Positions 7,205 to 16,645 of a stretch of 64,000 nucleotides of DNA are shown piece after piece; position 1 is the stretch's first letter, and each line of letters opens with the position of its first letter. Source of the stretch: JACDCY01 sp964350145. Its GTDB lineage: Bacteria; Gemmatimonadota; Gemmatimonadetes; Gemmatimonadales; Gemmatimonadaceae. Made by a program: the position numbers and the translations under genes. The notes under the pieces are model-generated. The model was not told the DNA's origin. It did not search any database and worked only from the letters and a program-made list of their open reading frames with translations. Location: the NCBI GenBank assembly GCA_964350145.1, contig CAYGJL010000002.1, forward strand, positions 36,301 through 100,300, in the 5' to 3' direction.

Positions 7205-8149
7205 ATGTCAGACCCCATTTCCCGACGCGACCTCATCAGGAACGCTGCGCTGACCGCGGCGGGCATAGGACTGCTCGCCTGCGATAGGCCGCGGGCCAAC
7301 GCGAGCACCGCGGCTGCCGATACCGCCGCGCCGGCGAGCCCGGACGAAGCCCGTCTCGACAGCTGGACCGCGACGATCCGCCGTGAGAACCTCACCCTCA
7401 CCGACGTGCGGCTCGGACGCAGCGCCGCGCGCGTCGGCGAGCTCGCGGTCGGCACACCGTACGAGGCGTTCACGCTGGAGGCCTACTTGCGTGCCGGCGG
7501 GAGTCCGGTCCGCACCGAGCCGCTGACGTTATCGCTCACCAAGTTCGACTGCGTTTCGCTGGTCGAATCGTGCATCGCTGTGTCCCGCGCCGCGGACGAG
7601 CCCGGCGCTCCCTCGTGGGAGAAGTACGGCCGCGAGATGGAGCGTATGCGCTATCGCGGGGGCGCGCGCGGCGGCTACACCTCCCGGCTGCACTACTTCA
7701 GCGAGTGGATCACCGACGGCGCGAAGCGCGGGCTATATCGCGACCTCGGCGCCGATCTCGGCGGAGTCGAAGACAGGCGGCCGTTGCGGTTCATGACGGA
7801 GCACCGAGACAGCTACCCCGCGCTCGCGAACGACGACGTGTACCGCGAGATCGACGAGATGGAGCGCACGCTCGACGACCAGCCGCGGCACGTGATCCCG
7901 AAGGAGCGGATCCCGGAAGTGTCCGACCGGATCGAGTCGGGCGACATCCTGGCGTTCGCGACCGCGATCCCCGGTCTCGACGTCACCCACGCTGCCTTCG
8001 CGTATCGCGACTCCGCGAACGTCCTGCGCGTCCTGCACGCGCCGTTGTCCGGGGGCGCGGTCGAGATCACGCGCACGACACTGCCGGAATATGTGGCAGC
8101 CATTCGGCGGTCGACGGGCATCCTCGTAGCGCGACCCCTGCGGGCGTAG
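7205..8149 (+). CDS. DUF1460 (amidase-like NlpC/P60-fold) Tat lipoprotein
   Basis: 314 residues. The N-terminus MSDPISRRDLIRNAALTAAG carries a twin-arginine motif, then GIGLLAC, a lipobox, so it is likely exported folded and lipid-anchored. The body matches DUF1460, putative N-acetylmuramoyl-L-alanine amidases of the NlpC/P60 fold. The candidate catalytic Cys is in TKFDCVSLVE and the His in DVTHAAFAY. The ATG at 7205 was chosen so that the Tat motif is N-terminal; the frame is open 56 codons further upstream but runs through heptad repeats. Confidence 0.85.
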   Translation: MSDPISRRDLIRNAALTAAGIGLLACDRPRANASTAAADTAAPASPDEARLDSWTATIRRENLTLTDVRLGRSAARVGELAVGTPYEAFTLEAYLRAGGSPVRTEPLTLSLTKFDCVSLVESCIAVSRAADEPGAPSWEKYGREMERMRYRGGARGGYTSRLHYFSEWITDGAKRGLYRDLGADLGGVEDRRPLRFMTEHRDSYPALANDDVYREIDEMERTLDDQPRHVIPKERIPEVSDRIESGDILAFATAIPGLDVTHAAFAYRDSANVLRVLHAPLSGGAVEITRTTLPEYVAAIRRSTGILVARPLRA

Positions 8150-8171
8150 TCAAGCCACTGGGCCGACGAAA

Positions 8172-8278
8172 GGGAATCCAAGTTTGGAGTGTGGCAGTTT
8201 GGAGGGGTGAGTTCGGAGTGCCATTCGCCCACTCCTGACTGACCACTCCAAACTGCCACACTCCAAACTTGGATTCCC
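8172..8278. repeat. Palindromic repeat E1 with a perfect 33-bp inverted repeat
   Basis: Arms 8172-8204 and 8246-8278 are perfectly complementary over 33 nt, beginning GGGAATCCAAGTTTGG. The 41-nt centre is itself partly paired (GAGTTCGGAGTG against CACTCCTGACTG). The stretch 8173-8277 is 105 nt, or 15 heptads. A second copy lies at 13579-13688. It sits between the DUF1460 gene and the receptor gene; the remaining spacer to 8394 shows nothing recognisable. Confidence 0.95.
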
Positions 8279-8394
8279 CTGAGCCGCTCCAGTAGCCCGT
8301 CCAAGGCAACGGTCCCAGCCCAGCAGACGTACTATTGAGAAGCAACGATTCCCCCTAACACCGGGTCGAATCCAGCGTCACACCTCACACATAC

Positions 8395-11300
8395 ATGCCC
8401 TCAAGAATCCCCGCGTACCTTCTGGCCGCTCTGATCGCGACCATCTTCGCGCTCGCCGCCGGTCCGTCCGCCGTCTCCGCCCAGCAAGTGGACGTCATCC
8501 GCGGCCGGATCACCGGACCCGATAGCCTCCCCGTCGAAGGCGCCACCGTCACGGCCACGTCGATCTCCGGCAACGTCAGCCGCAGCGCGCGCACCGACCG
8601 TAACGGCCGCTACACCATCACCTTTCCCGGCGGCGACGGCGATTACATGATCAACGTCGCGCTCCTCGGCTACATGCCGAGGCGGTTCGAAGTGAAGCGT
8701 ATTACCGACGAAGAGATACTGGTGGCCGACGCGCGCCTGACGACCATGGGCGCGCTGCTCGAAGACGTCACCGTCACCGCGCTGAGAGCCCCCGTCCCGC
8801 GGACCGCCGACGGCCAGCCCGACGTGAGCGGGACCGAGCAGCCGATCACTAACGACGCCGTTCCCGCCGACCTGCTCGGCGACCTCGCCGCGATGGCCGC
8901 GACGCTTCCCGGCGTCATGGGCGTGCCGGGTGCCGACGGCGCGTCGGACGGCTTCTCCGTGCTCGGCCTCGGCGCCGATCAGAACAACGCGGTCCTCAAC
9001 GGGATGAGCTTCGGCGGCTCCAGCCTCCCGCGCGACGCCGCGGTATCGTCATCGGTCATTACTTCGCCGTACGACGTCTCCCGCGGCGGGTTCAGCGGCG
9101 CGCAGATGAACCTGCGCACCCGCTCCGGCTCGAACTTCGTCACGCGCGGCATGAGCCTCAACCTCGACGCGCCGCAGATGCAGTGGACCGACCGCGCCGC
9201 GCGCGCGCTCGGCCAGGAATACTCGAATTACTCGCTCGGCGGCGCGCTGTCGGGGCCGATCATGTTCAACAAGGCTTTCTACAACGTGTCGTACCAGCTC
9301 GGACGCCGGTCCAACGACCTGTTCACCCTGCTGAACACGGGGCCCGACGGATTCCAGGCCGTTGGCGTCGCGCCGGATTCGGCGGCGAGAGCGCTCGCGT
9401 TGATGCAGGCGCGCGGAATTCCACTCGAGGCCGGCAGCGCGGACAATAACCGTATCGCCGATCAGGGATCGGTGTTTGGCAGCGTCGACGTCGCGCCGCC
9501 GTCATCCAGCTCGGGCCAGTCCCTGAACCTCTCTTTCAACGGCAACTGGAGCCGGCAGAGCCCGCTGAGCGGACAGGCGACGGAGCTACCGTCGTACAGC
9601 GGCGAGCGCACCACCCTGCGCGGAGGAATCCAGGGCAGGCACAGCGGCTACTTCCGCAACGCGATCCTCACCGAGACGTCGCTCGGCTTCAGCCTGTCGC
9701 GCAACTCGTCGAGCCCGTTTCTCGACCTGCCCGCCGGAATGGTGCGGGTCAACTCGGATCTCGACGACGGCTCGCGCAGCCTGCAGTCACTGTACTTTGG
9801 CGGCAACCAACGGCTCAACAGCCGCGACCACTCGAGCACCGCGGACCTGCTCAACCAGCTCTCCTGGTTCAGCGTGAACAACAAGCATCGCGTGAAGCTC
9901 ACCAGCGAGCTGCGCTACGACACCAACGAGCAGGAGTCGTCCAACAACACGCTCGGAACGTTCACGTTCAACTCGCTGAGCGATTACGAAGCCTTGCGTC
10001 CGGCGGTGTTCACCCGCGAGGCGGGCACGCGCGACCGCAGTGTCGGCCAGCTCACCGCCGGCTTCTCGCTCGGCGACGCGTATCGCCGCACGGACCGGCT
10101 GCAGATGCAGTACGGCGTGCGCGTGGACGCCAACCGCTTCACCTCCCGCCCCGGGTTGAATCCCGAGCTCGAGTCACTGTTCGGCGTGCGCAACGACGTG
10201 GTGCCCAACAAGATCTACCTGAGCCCCCGTGCCGGCTTCTCGTGGACGTACGGCAACGCGGCCCAGATCGAAGGCTTCCAGGGCGCGGCGCGCCTCCCGC
10301 GCGCGGCGCTGCGCGGCGGAATCGGCGTGTTCCAGAACACGCCGGGAACGAACCTGATCGCGTCGGCCGTGGACAACACCGGCCTTCCGGGGGCGACACA
10401 GCAGCTGCGCTGCGTCGGCGCCGCCGCGCCGATACCCGACTGGGCGGCCTACGCGGCGGACCCGGAGTCCGTTCCGACGGAGTGCGCGGACGGCTCGAGC
10501 GGGACGACTTTCTCCAACGCAGCGCCGAACGTCACACTCTTTTCCCCGGATTATTCCGCGCCGCGGAGCATTCGATCCAACCTGCAATGGAGCCTCCCGA
10601 TCCTGCGCAACCGGTTCAACTTTCAGCTCGAAGGCACGTATTCGCTGAACCTGAGCCAGCGCGGGATCACCGACCTCAACTTCGCCGGAGAGCAGCGCTT
10701 CTCGCTCCCGGATGAAGCGAGCCGTCCCGTGTTCGTAGATCAGGCGAGCATCGTGCCGGGAACGGGCGCGGTAGCCTCACGCAATTCGCGCATCCATCCC
10801 GAGTTCTCCCGCGTAACCGCGATAGACTCCGATCTGCGGTCCGAGAGCCGGCAGCTGAGCATGCGATTCTCGCCCGTGCGCTTCAGCCAGAGCTTCAGCT
10901 GGAGCCTGGCCTACGTCCTCTCCGACGTGCGCGAGCAGGTGCGCGGCTTCAGCAGCACGGCCGGCAATCCGCTCTCGACGGAATGGGGACGCTCGGGCGG
11001 CTCGTCACGACATCAGATCGTCTACAACCTGGCGTACAACTTCTTCGACTTCGTGCGGGTGGGCTGGTTCGGCCAGATCCGCTCGGGCGCCCCGTTCACG
11101 CCGATGGTCGCCGGTGACGTGAACGGCGACGGCTACTCCAACGACCGCGCGTTCATCTTCGATCCCACGACAGCGGAGGCGGGCCTGGCGTCGGGAATGC
11201 GGAGCCTGCTCGACCGGGGATCACCGGAGGCGCGGGAGTGCCTGGAGTCGCAGCTCGGCGAGCTCGCCGGCCGAAACAGCTGCCAGGGACCGTGGTACTC

Positions 11301-12144
11301 CACCGCCAGCATGAACATCAGGTTCAACCCGCTCAAGGTGCGCATGCCGCATCGCTCGTCGCTGTCCTTCTCGCTCTCCAATCCGCTCGGCGCCGCCGAC
11401 CTGCTGCTGAACGGCTCGGGCAAGCTCCGCGGCTGGGGCCAGCCGGCGCCGGTGGATCAGCAGCTGCTGTACGTCCGCGGATTCGATCCAGCTACGCAGC
11501 GCTTCCGCTACGAGGTGAACGAGCGCTTCGGCGGAACGAATCGCGCGGTGAGCGGAATGCGAATCCCCGTGACGCTGACGGCAATGCTGCGGTTCGACCT
11601 CGGCCCGATGCGCGAGCGGCAGGTGCTGACGCAGCAGCTCGATCGCGGACGGCGCACCGAAGGGACGCGCATCCCCGAGGCGATGTTCCGCGGCATGTAC
11701 AATGGCGGTGGGCTGCTCAATCCGTTGGCGACGATCCTGCGGCAGCAGGATACGCTCCGCCTCACAGGGGCGCAGGCCGACAGCATCGCCGTGATGAACC
11801 GGGCGTATACCATGCGCACCGACGCGATCTGGAGACCGATCGCGAAGGACTTCGCGGAGCTTCCCGACAACTATGATCGCGACGCGGTGTATGGCAAGTA
11901 CATGCGGGCGCGCAGAGAGACGATCGACTTGCTCAGCACGGCGGCGCCGGCGATCAGGAAGCTGTTGACGGCGGAGCAGATGCGAAAGCTGCCTGCGAAC
12001 GTCGCCAGCTACCTCGAGCCACGCTACCTCGCGTCTATTCGCCATGGAACCGCGACATTCACCGGCGGCGGGATGAACCCTGGCGGAGCGGTGTTCACCG
12101 GAGGCGGTGGCCAGGTGATTACGATCACCAGGCACTCTCCCTAA
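8395..12144 (+). CDS. TonB-dependent outer-membrane receptor with C-terminal LTxxQ domain
   Basis: 1249 residues. A signal peptide ends near ALAAGPSAVSAQQ. A carboxypeptidase-regulatory-like domain follows (about 32-120; VDVIRGRITGPDSLPVEGATV), then a plug-like region (about 150-250) and a long aromatic-rich barrel ending near GMRIPVTLTAMLRFDLG (~1070). Such proteins import or dock large substrates at the outer membrane. Unusually, about 165 residues follow the barrel: a helical segment with LTGAQ (1123-1127) and LTAEQ (1191-1195), spaced as in Spy/CpxP periplasmic chaperones, then a Gly-rich tail. No TonB box was identified. It is followed after 36 nt by the propeller-like gene. Confidence 0.88.
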   Translation: MPSRIPAYLLAALIATIFALAAGPSAVSAQQVDVIRGRITGPDSLPVEGATVTATSISGNVSRSARTDRNGRYTITFPGGDGDYMINVALLGYMPRRFEVKRITDEEILVADARLTTMGALLEDVTVTALRAPVPRTADGQPDVSGTEQPITNDAVPADLLGDLAAMAATLPGVMGVPGADGASDGFSVLGLGADQNNAVLNGMSFGGSSLPRDAAVSSSVITSPYDVSRGGFSGAQMNLRTRSGSNFVTRGMSLNLDAPQMQWTDRAARALGQEYSNYSLGGALSGPIMFNKAFYNVSYQLGRRSNDLFTLLNTGPDGFQAVGVAPDSAARALALMQARGIPLEAGSADNNRIADQGSVFGSVDVAPPSSSSGQSLNLSFNGNWSRQSPLSGQATELPSYSGERTTLRGGIQGRHSGYFRNAILTETSLGFSLSRNSSSPFLDLPAGMVRVNSDLDDGSRSLQSLYFGGNQRLNSRDHSSTADLLNQLSWFSVNNKHRVKLTSELRYDTNEQESSNNTLGTFTFNSLSDYEALRPAVFTREAGTRDRSVGQLTAGFSLGDAYRRTDRLQMQYGVRVDANRFTSRPGLNPELESLFGVRNDVVPNKIYLSPRAGFSWTYGNAAQIEGFQGAARLPRAALRGGIGVFQNTPGTNLIASAVDNTGLPGATQQLRCVGAAAPIPDWAAYAADPESVPTECADGSSGTTFSNAAPNVTLFSPDYSAPRSIRSNLQWSLPILRNRFNFQLEGTYSLNLSQRGITDLNFAGEQRFSLPDEASRPVFVDQASIVPGTGAVASRNSRIHPEFSRVTAIDSDLRSESRQLSMRFSPVRFSQSFSWSLAYVLSDVREQVRGFSSTAGNPLSTEWGRSGGSSRHQIVYNLAYNFFDFVRVGWFGQIRSGAPFTPMVAGDVNGDGYSNDRAFIFDPTTAEAGLASGMRSLLDRGSPEARECLESQLGELAGRNSCQGPWYSTASMNIRFNPLKVRMPHRSSLSFSLSNPLGAADLLLNGSGKLRGWGQPAPVDQQLLYVRGFDPATQRFRYEVNERFGGTNRAVSGMRIPVTLTAMLRFDLGPMRERQVLTQQLDRGRRTEGTRIPEAMFRGMYNGGGLLNPLATILRQQDTLRLTGAQADSIAVMNRAYTMRTDAIWRPIAKDFAELPDNYDRDAVYGKYMRARRETIDLLSTAAPAIRKLLTAEQMRKLPANVASYLEPRYLASIRHGTATFTGGGMNPGGAVFTGGGGQVITITRHSP

Positions 12145-12180
12145 CTGAATTCAACTACGCCCTTCAATAGAAGTGAGCCC

Positions 12181-13551
12181 ATGAAGACGCATTCAATCGC
12201 AACGACCCTCAGTCTCGTGCTCGCCTTCGCTTCCGTGGCGAACGCGCAGGACCGCAACGTCATCCGCCAACTCGGACCGATTACCGCGCGCGCCGCCGAG
12301 CCCGTCGCGTCAATCGGCCTCCGCCCGCTTCCGTCGGGCGTGCTCGTGAACGACGCGCCGAATCAGCGCCTGGTGCTGTTCGACGACCAGCTCTCGACGT
12401 TCATCGTCGTCGCGGACTCGACTGCCGCGACCGGCAACGCGTACAGCGGCCGGCTCGGCGGGCTCCTCGCGTACAAGGGAGATTCGAGTTTGTTCACGGA
12501 TCCGGCGTCGCTGTCCATGCTGGTGATCGATCCCGCGGGCAAGGTCGCGCGAGTGATGTCCATGCCCGGATCGCAGGATGCCGGATTGCTGGCGGGCGCG
12601 ATGGGCGGAGCGGCGTACGACGGCAATGGCGGACTCGTATACCGCGGCATGTTCCGGCCGCAGTTTCGGCGCGGGCCGGGAGCGACCGGCGGAAATTTCA
12701 CCCCGCCCGAGATTCCGGATTCGGCGCCCATCCTCCGCATTGACCTCGCGACGCGGCGGCTCGACACGCTCGGCTTTATCCGCACGCCGAAGGTGAGCAT
12801 GGAGGTGACCCGCACCGACGACGGCCGGGTCAACATGCGCTCCCGGTTGAATCCGCTGCCCGTGGTGGATGACTGGACCGCTTTTCCCGACGGCTCGATA
12901 GCGTTCATTCGCGGCCGCGATTATCACGTAGACTGGATCGCACCCGACGGGAGCAAAACGTCGTCGCCCAAGATCCAGTTCGACTGGCAGCGGCTCACCG
13001 ACGACGACAAGGTCGCTTTCATTGATTCGCTCCGCGCGGCGAGAGAGAGAATGGGCGAGGGCGCGCCCGGGATCGCCGCGGTGGGCGCGGCGCTAGGAGT
13101 ATCGGACGCGGCGCTCGGCGCCGCGGGGCCCACGATCCAAATCATGACCGGCCCCGGCGGGGGAGGCGGAGCTCCTCCGCAAGGAGCGCCGCAAGGGGCC
13201 CGGCAGGGTGCGCGACAAGGCGCGCGGCAGGCGCAGGCGGCTGCCTCCGGACAACGCTTGAACGCGGACGTCAACTTCGTGGATCCGAGCGAGCTGCCGG
13301 ACTACAAGCCGGCGTTTTTCGCCGGCACGGTCCGCGTTGATTCACGCGGCAACATCTGGATTCGCACGATTCCTACCAAGGCGATTCCCGGCGGACCGGT
13401 GTACGACGTCATAGACAGACAGGGAGCGCTGGTCGAGCGGGTGCAGATACCGCAGGGCCGGACGATCGTCGGGTTCGGGCCGGATGACGTGGTCTACCTG
13501 TCCGTGCGGGAAGAGCGGGTGAGCTATCTCGAGAAGGCAAGCATCAGGTAG
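12181..13551 (+). CDS. Secreted beta-propeller-like protein, function unknown
   Basis: 456 residues with a clear signal peptide (MKTHSIATTLSLVLAFASVANAQ). The remainder has short strand-turn units such as VLVNDAPNQRLVLFDD, VRVDSRGNIWIRT and FGPDDVVYLSV, typical of six-bladed propellers. Near residues 325-355 it carries a low-complexity repeat (QGA/RQGAR units). No catalytic motif is visible. It follows the TonB-dependent receptor by 36 nt, so both are probably one transcript and the protein may act at the cell surface with it. Confidence 0.65.
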   Translation: MKTHSIATTLSLVLAFASVANAQDRNVIRQLGPITARAAEPVASIGLRPLPSGVLVNDAPNQRLVLFDDQLSTFIVVADSTAATGNAYSGRLGGLLAYKGDSSLFTDPASLSMLVIDPAGKVARVMSMPGSQDAGLLAGAMGGAAYDGNGGLVYRGMFRPQFRRGPGATGGNFTPPEIPDSAPILRIDLATRRLDTLGFIRTPKVSMEVTRTDDGRVNMRSRLNPLPVVDDWTAFPDGSIAFIRGRDYHVDWIAPDGSKTSSPKIQFDWQRLTDDDKVAFIDSLRAARERMGEGAPGIAAVGAALGVSDAALGAAGPTIQIMTGPGGGGGAPPQGAPQGARQGARQGARQAQAAASGQRLNADVNFVDPSELPDYKPAFFAGTVRVDSRGNIWIRTIPTKAIPGGPVYDVIDRQGALVERVQIPQGRTIVGFGPDDVVYLSVREERVSYLEKASIR

Positions 13552-13578
13552 ACCGCTATGGCCACGAGATAGGGACGG

Positions 13579-13688
13579 GGAATCCAAGTTCGGAGTGTGA
13601 CAGTTTGGAGGGGACAGTAAGGAGTTCGATCGACCGCTGGCACTCCGAACTTCCCGCTCCTGACTGCCACACTCCAAACTTGGATTCC
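13579..13688. repeat. Palindromic repeat E2
   Basis: Arms 13579-13610 and 13657-13688 are complementary at 28 of 32 positions. The left arm differs from that of E1 at only two positions (GGAATCCAAGTTCGGAGTG here). AGTNNGG-like units recur at seven-base spacing. It lies in the 194-bp gap before the DUF1800 gene. Confidence 0.93.
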
Positions 13689-13745
13689 AGTGCACCCGGC
13701 ACGGAGCCATTAACGTTCCCTGATCCCGGCAGTCCAACGCGCCGA

Positions 13746-15356
13746 ATGCTTCCCGGGGGAGTTGTGCGTCTTCTGTCCGCCGTTGTCGTTGCCTTGGTCT
13801 CCGCGGTCCCGCTGCACGGACAAGAAGCCCTTCGAGAACAGGCCGCGGATCAGCAAATCCTCCACGCGCTCAACCGTCTCGCCTTCGGCCCCCGCCCGGG
13901 CGACGTGCAGAAAGTCCGCGCGCTGGGCCTCGACCGATGGATCGAGCAACAGCTCCACCCGGAGCGCATCCCCGATCCCGCCGCCGACCGCGCGCTCGCG
14001 CGCTACGCCACGTTCGGCCAGCCCGAGAACTACCTGGTGCGGCAGTACGCCGCCGCGCAGCGCGACCGCAGGCAGATCCGCGCCGACAGCGGCACCGCGA
14101 TTTCGCGGGAAGACAGCCTCGCCCTGAGGCAGCGCGGCGAGCAGCTCCGCGCCGTCGTGACCGACTTGCAATCCGCCAAAGTCGCGCGCGCGGTCGTCAG
14201 CGAGCGGCAACTCCGGGAAGTCATGACTGATTTCTGGTTCAACCACTTCAACGTCTTCATCCGGAAGGGCGGCCCGCAGCCGTTTTACATGCGGTCGTAC
14301 GAGCAGGGCATCCGCGAGCGCGCGTTCGGCAACTTCCGCGACCTCCTCGGCTTCGTCGCCAAAAGCCCGGCGATGCTCTTCTATCTCGACAACGCACGCA
14401 GCATGGCCGACAGCGGTAGGCCGACGCTCGCGCGCATGCGACCGAGGGCCCAGCGCATGCGCCAGGGGTTGAACGAGAACTACGGTCGCGAGCTGCTCGA
14501 GCTGCACACGCTCGGCGTGGACGGCGGCTACACGCAGCAGGACGTGATCGAGGTAGCGCGGGCGCTCACGGGCTGGACGATCAGTCCGCCGCAGGAGGGC
14601 GGCGGCTTCATCTTCCGCCCGATCATGCACGACGCCGCGCTGAAGACGGTGCTCGGCCGCTCGCTTCCCGCCGGTCGCGGGATAGAGGACGGTGAGGACG
14701 TGCTCGACATCGTCGCGCGGCATCCGAGCACCGCGCGACATGTCGCCACCAAGCTCGCCCGGCGGTTCGTGAGCGACACCCCCTCCACCGCGCTCATAGA
14801 TCGCGCGGCCGCGACGTTCACGCGCAGCGACGGCGACATCCGCGAAGTGCTGCGCGCAATCATTCAGTCGCCCGAGTTCTTCGCGGCGTCGGCGTACCGC
14901 TCCAAGGTGAAGTCGCCGTTCGAGGTGGTCGTGAGCGCGGCGCGAGCGCTGGGCGCCGAGCCCGACGCCACGCCGAGAACCGCCGGCGCGGTCGCGCTGC
15001 TGGGGCAGCCGTTGTACGCGCATCAGGCGCCGAACGGGTATCCCGAGACCGGCGACGCGTGGATCAACACCGGCTCGATCCTCAACCGCATCAACTTCGG
15101 GATCGCTGCCGCGGCCGGCCGACTTCCCGGATTCGGCGCGGCGAATTCCCCGCTCGACGCGCGGCTCTCGACCGCGTCGCGCGAGCAGCAGGTGGACGCG
15201 GTCGTGTTCGCGCTGCTCGGCGGCTCGGTGTCGCCCGACACGCGCGCGATTTTGCTCTCCGGCGATCATCCGATGATCGCGAGCGGAGCAGGCCTCCGGG
15301 GACTCGCGCAGATCGTGGGTCTCGCGCTGGGCTCCCCCGAATTTCAGCGGCACTGA
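13746..15356 (+). CDS. DUF1800 family exported protein
   Basis: 536 residues from the ATG at 13746. A hydrophobic leader (VVRLLSAVVVALVSAVPLHG) ends in a likely signal cleavage site before QEAL. The body is DUF1800: HALNRLAFGPRPGDV near the N-terminus, FWFNHFNVF, and the signature NYGRELLELHTLGVDGGYTQ. DUF1800 genes are usually followed by DUF1501, as here (13-nt gap), suggesting a two-component periplasmic or surface system of unknown biochemistry. An in-frame extension of 47 codons upstream would run through repeat E2, so the downstream ATG was taken. Confidence 0.85.
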   Translation: MLPGGVVRLLSAVVVALVSAVPLHGQEALREQAADQQILHALNRLAFGPRPGDVQKVRALGLDRWIEQQLHPERIPDPAADRALARYATFGQPENYLVRQYAAAQRDRRQIRADSGTAISREDSLALRQRGEQLRAVVTDLQSAKVARAVVSERQLREVMTDFWFNHFNVFIRKGGPQPFYMRSYEQGIRERAFGNFRDLLGFVAKSPAMLFYLDNARSMADSGRPTLARMRPRAQRMRQGLNENYGRELLELHTLGVDGGYTQQDVIEVARALTGWTISPPQEGGGFIFRPIMHDAALKTVLGRSLPAGRGIEDGEDVLDIVARHPSTARHVATKLARRFVSDTPSTALIDRAAATFTRSDGDIREVLRAIIQSPEFFAASAYRSKVKSPFEVVVSAARALGAEPDATPRTAGAVALLGQPLYAHQAPNGYPETGDAWINTGSILNRINFGIAAAAGRLPGFGAANSPLDARLSTASREQQVDAVVFALLGGSVSPDTRAILLSGDHPMIASGAGLRGLAQIVGLALGSPEFQRH

Positions 15357-15369
15357 GAAGGGCAGGCTC

Positions 15370-16623
15370 ATGCAACGCAGAGTATTCGTGAAATCCGGAG
15401 CGCTCGCGCTCGTCACGCTCGGGCTCAGCCCCAGCTTTCTCCGCCGCACCGCGTTCGGCACGGAGCTCGCCGGCGCGGCCAAAGGAAAGACGCTCATCTG
15501 TCTCTTTCAGCGCGGCGCGGCGGATGCGCTCAACCTGGTGGTCCCGCACGGCGAGCGCGCGTACTACGCGCTGCGCCCGTCCATCGCGATCCCGCGGCCG
15601 TCGGCGCGCGTGGCCAGTGCCGCGCTCGACCTGGACGGATTCTTCGGGCTGCACCCCGCGCTCGCTCCGCTCAAACCGCTGTACGACCGCAAGCTGCTCG
15701 CGCCGATCCATGCCGTGGGAAGTCCTTCCGCCACGCGGTCGCACTTCGACGCGCAGGACTACATGGAGACGGCAACCCCGGACAGAAAGGGCACGCCCGA
15801 CGGCTGGCTGAACCGCCTGCTTGCCGTCGAGGGCACATGCGACGAATGCCGGGCGCCGAGCGCGTTTCGCGGCGTGGCCATGTCGGCGCAGACTCCGCGC
15901 AGCATGCAGGGAGCCGCCGAAACCGTGGCGATGAACTCCATCGAGCAGTTCACGATTCGCGCGGCCGGAGGGCAAGCCGAGCGGCTGGAAGCGCTATATA
16001 GAACTGGCAGCGCCGATCTCGTACACGGCGCGGGTCGCGAAATGTTCGAGGCCGTGGCGATGCTGCGCGCGGCCAACCCGCGGCGGTACCAGCCGCGCAA
16101 CGGCGCGGAGTATCCGCGCACCGATTTCGGCCGCCGGCTGCTGCAGATCGCGCAGCTCGTCAAGGCGAACGTCGGAATGGAGATCGCTTTCGCCGACATC
16201 GGCGGCTGGGACACGCACGTCAACCAGGGCGGCGCGACGGGCCAGCTCGCCAACCGGCTCGACGACTTCGCCCGCTCGATCGCGGCGCTCGTCACCGACC
16301 TCGGCGACAGGATGGACGATGTCGTGATCCTCACGATGTCCGAGTTCGGGAGGATGGCGCGCGAGAACGGGAACCGCGGGACGGATCATGGCCACGCCGG
16401 CGCGATGTTCGCGATCGGCTCCGCGGTGCGCGGCGGAAAAGTGCATGGCCGCTGGCCGGGCCTCGAGCGTGAGCAGCTGTTCGAGCAGCGCGACCTGGCG
16501 CTCACCACGGATTTTCGCGCGGTGTTCTCCGAGATCGCGAGCGGACACCTCGGCGCGAGCAGGCTGGATGCGATCTTCCCTGGCTACGGCGACCGCAAGT
16601 CCGAATGGATTGGGGTACTCTGA
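15370..16623 (+). CDS. DUF1501 family Tat-exported protein
   Basis: 417 residues, starting MQRRVFVKSGALALVTLGL, a twin-arginine-like leader. Family motifs are CLFQRGAADALNLVVPHG, SHFDAQDYMETATP, DIGGWDTHVNQG and MSEFGRMARENGNRGTDHGHA. The fold resembles alkaline phosphatase/sulfatase enzymes, with conserved Asp and His positions. It lies 13 nt after DUF1800, its usual partner. The physiological substrate is unknown. Confidence 0.87.
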   Translation: MQRRVFVKSGALALVTLGLSPSFLRRTAFGTELAGAAKGKTLICLFQRGAADALNLVVPHGERAYYALRPSIAIPRPSARVASAALDLDGFFGLHPALAPLKPLYDRKLLAPIHAVGSPSATRSHFDAQDYMETATPDRKGTPDGWLNRLLAVEGTCDECRAPSAFRGVAMSAQTPRSMQGAAETVAMNSIEQFTIRAAGGQAERLEALYRTGSADLVHGAGREMFEAVAMLRAANPRRYQPRNGAEYPRTDFGRRLLQIAQLVKANVGMEIAFADIGGWDTHVNQGGATGQLANRLDDFARSIAALVTDLGDRMDDVVILTMSEFGRMARENGNRGTDHGHAGAMFAIGSAVRGGKVHGRWPGLEREQLFEQRDLALTTDFRAVFSEIASGHLGASRLDAIFPGYGDRKSEWIGVL

Positions 16624-16645
16624 GGCTGGACCTGGCGCTCTGGCG

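Noticed and set aside
8172..13688. E1 and E2 as ends of a composite transposon
   Set aside because: The 5.4 kb between them hold an ordinary receptor and propeller gene, no transposase, and each copy is itself a complete palindrome.
13710..15497. 595-codon minus-strand open frame antisense to DUF1800
   Set aside because: A high-GC shadow frame: rich in Arg/Val/His/Glu, with no motif, while the plus strand encodes a clear DUF1800 protein.
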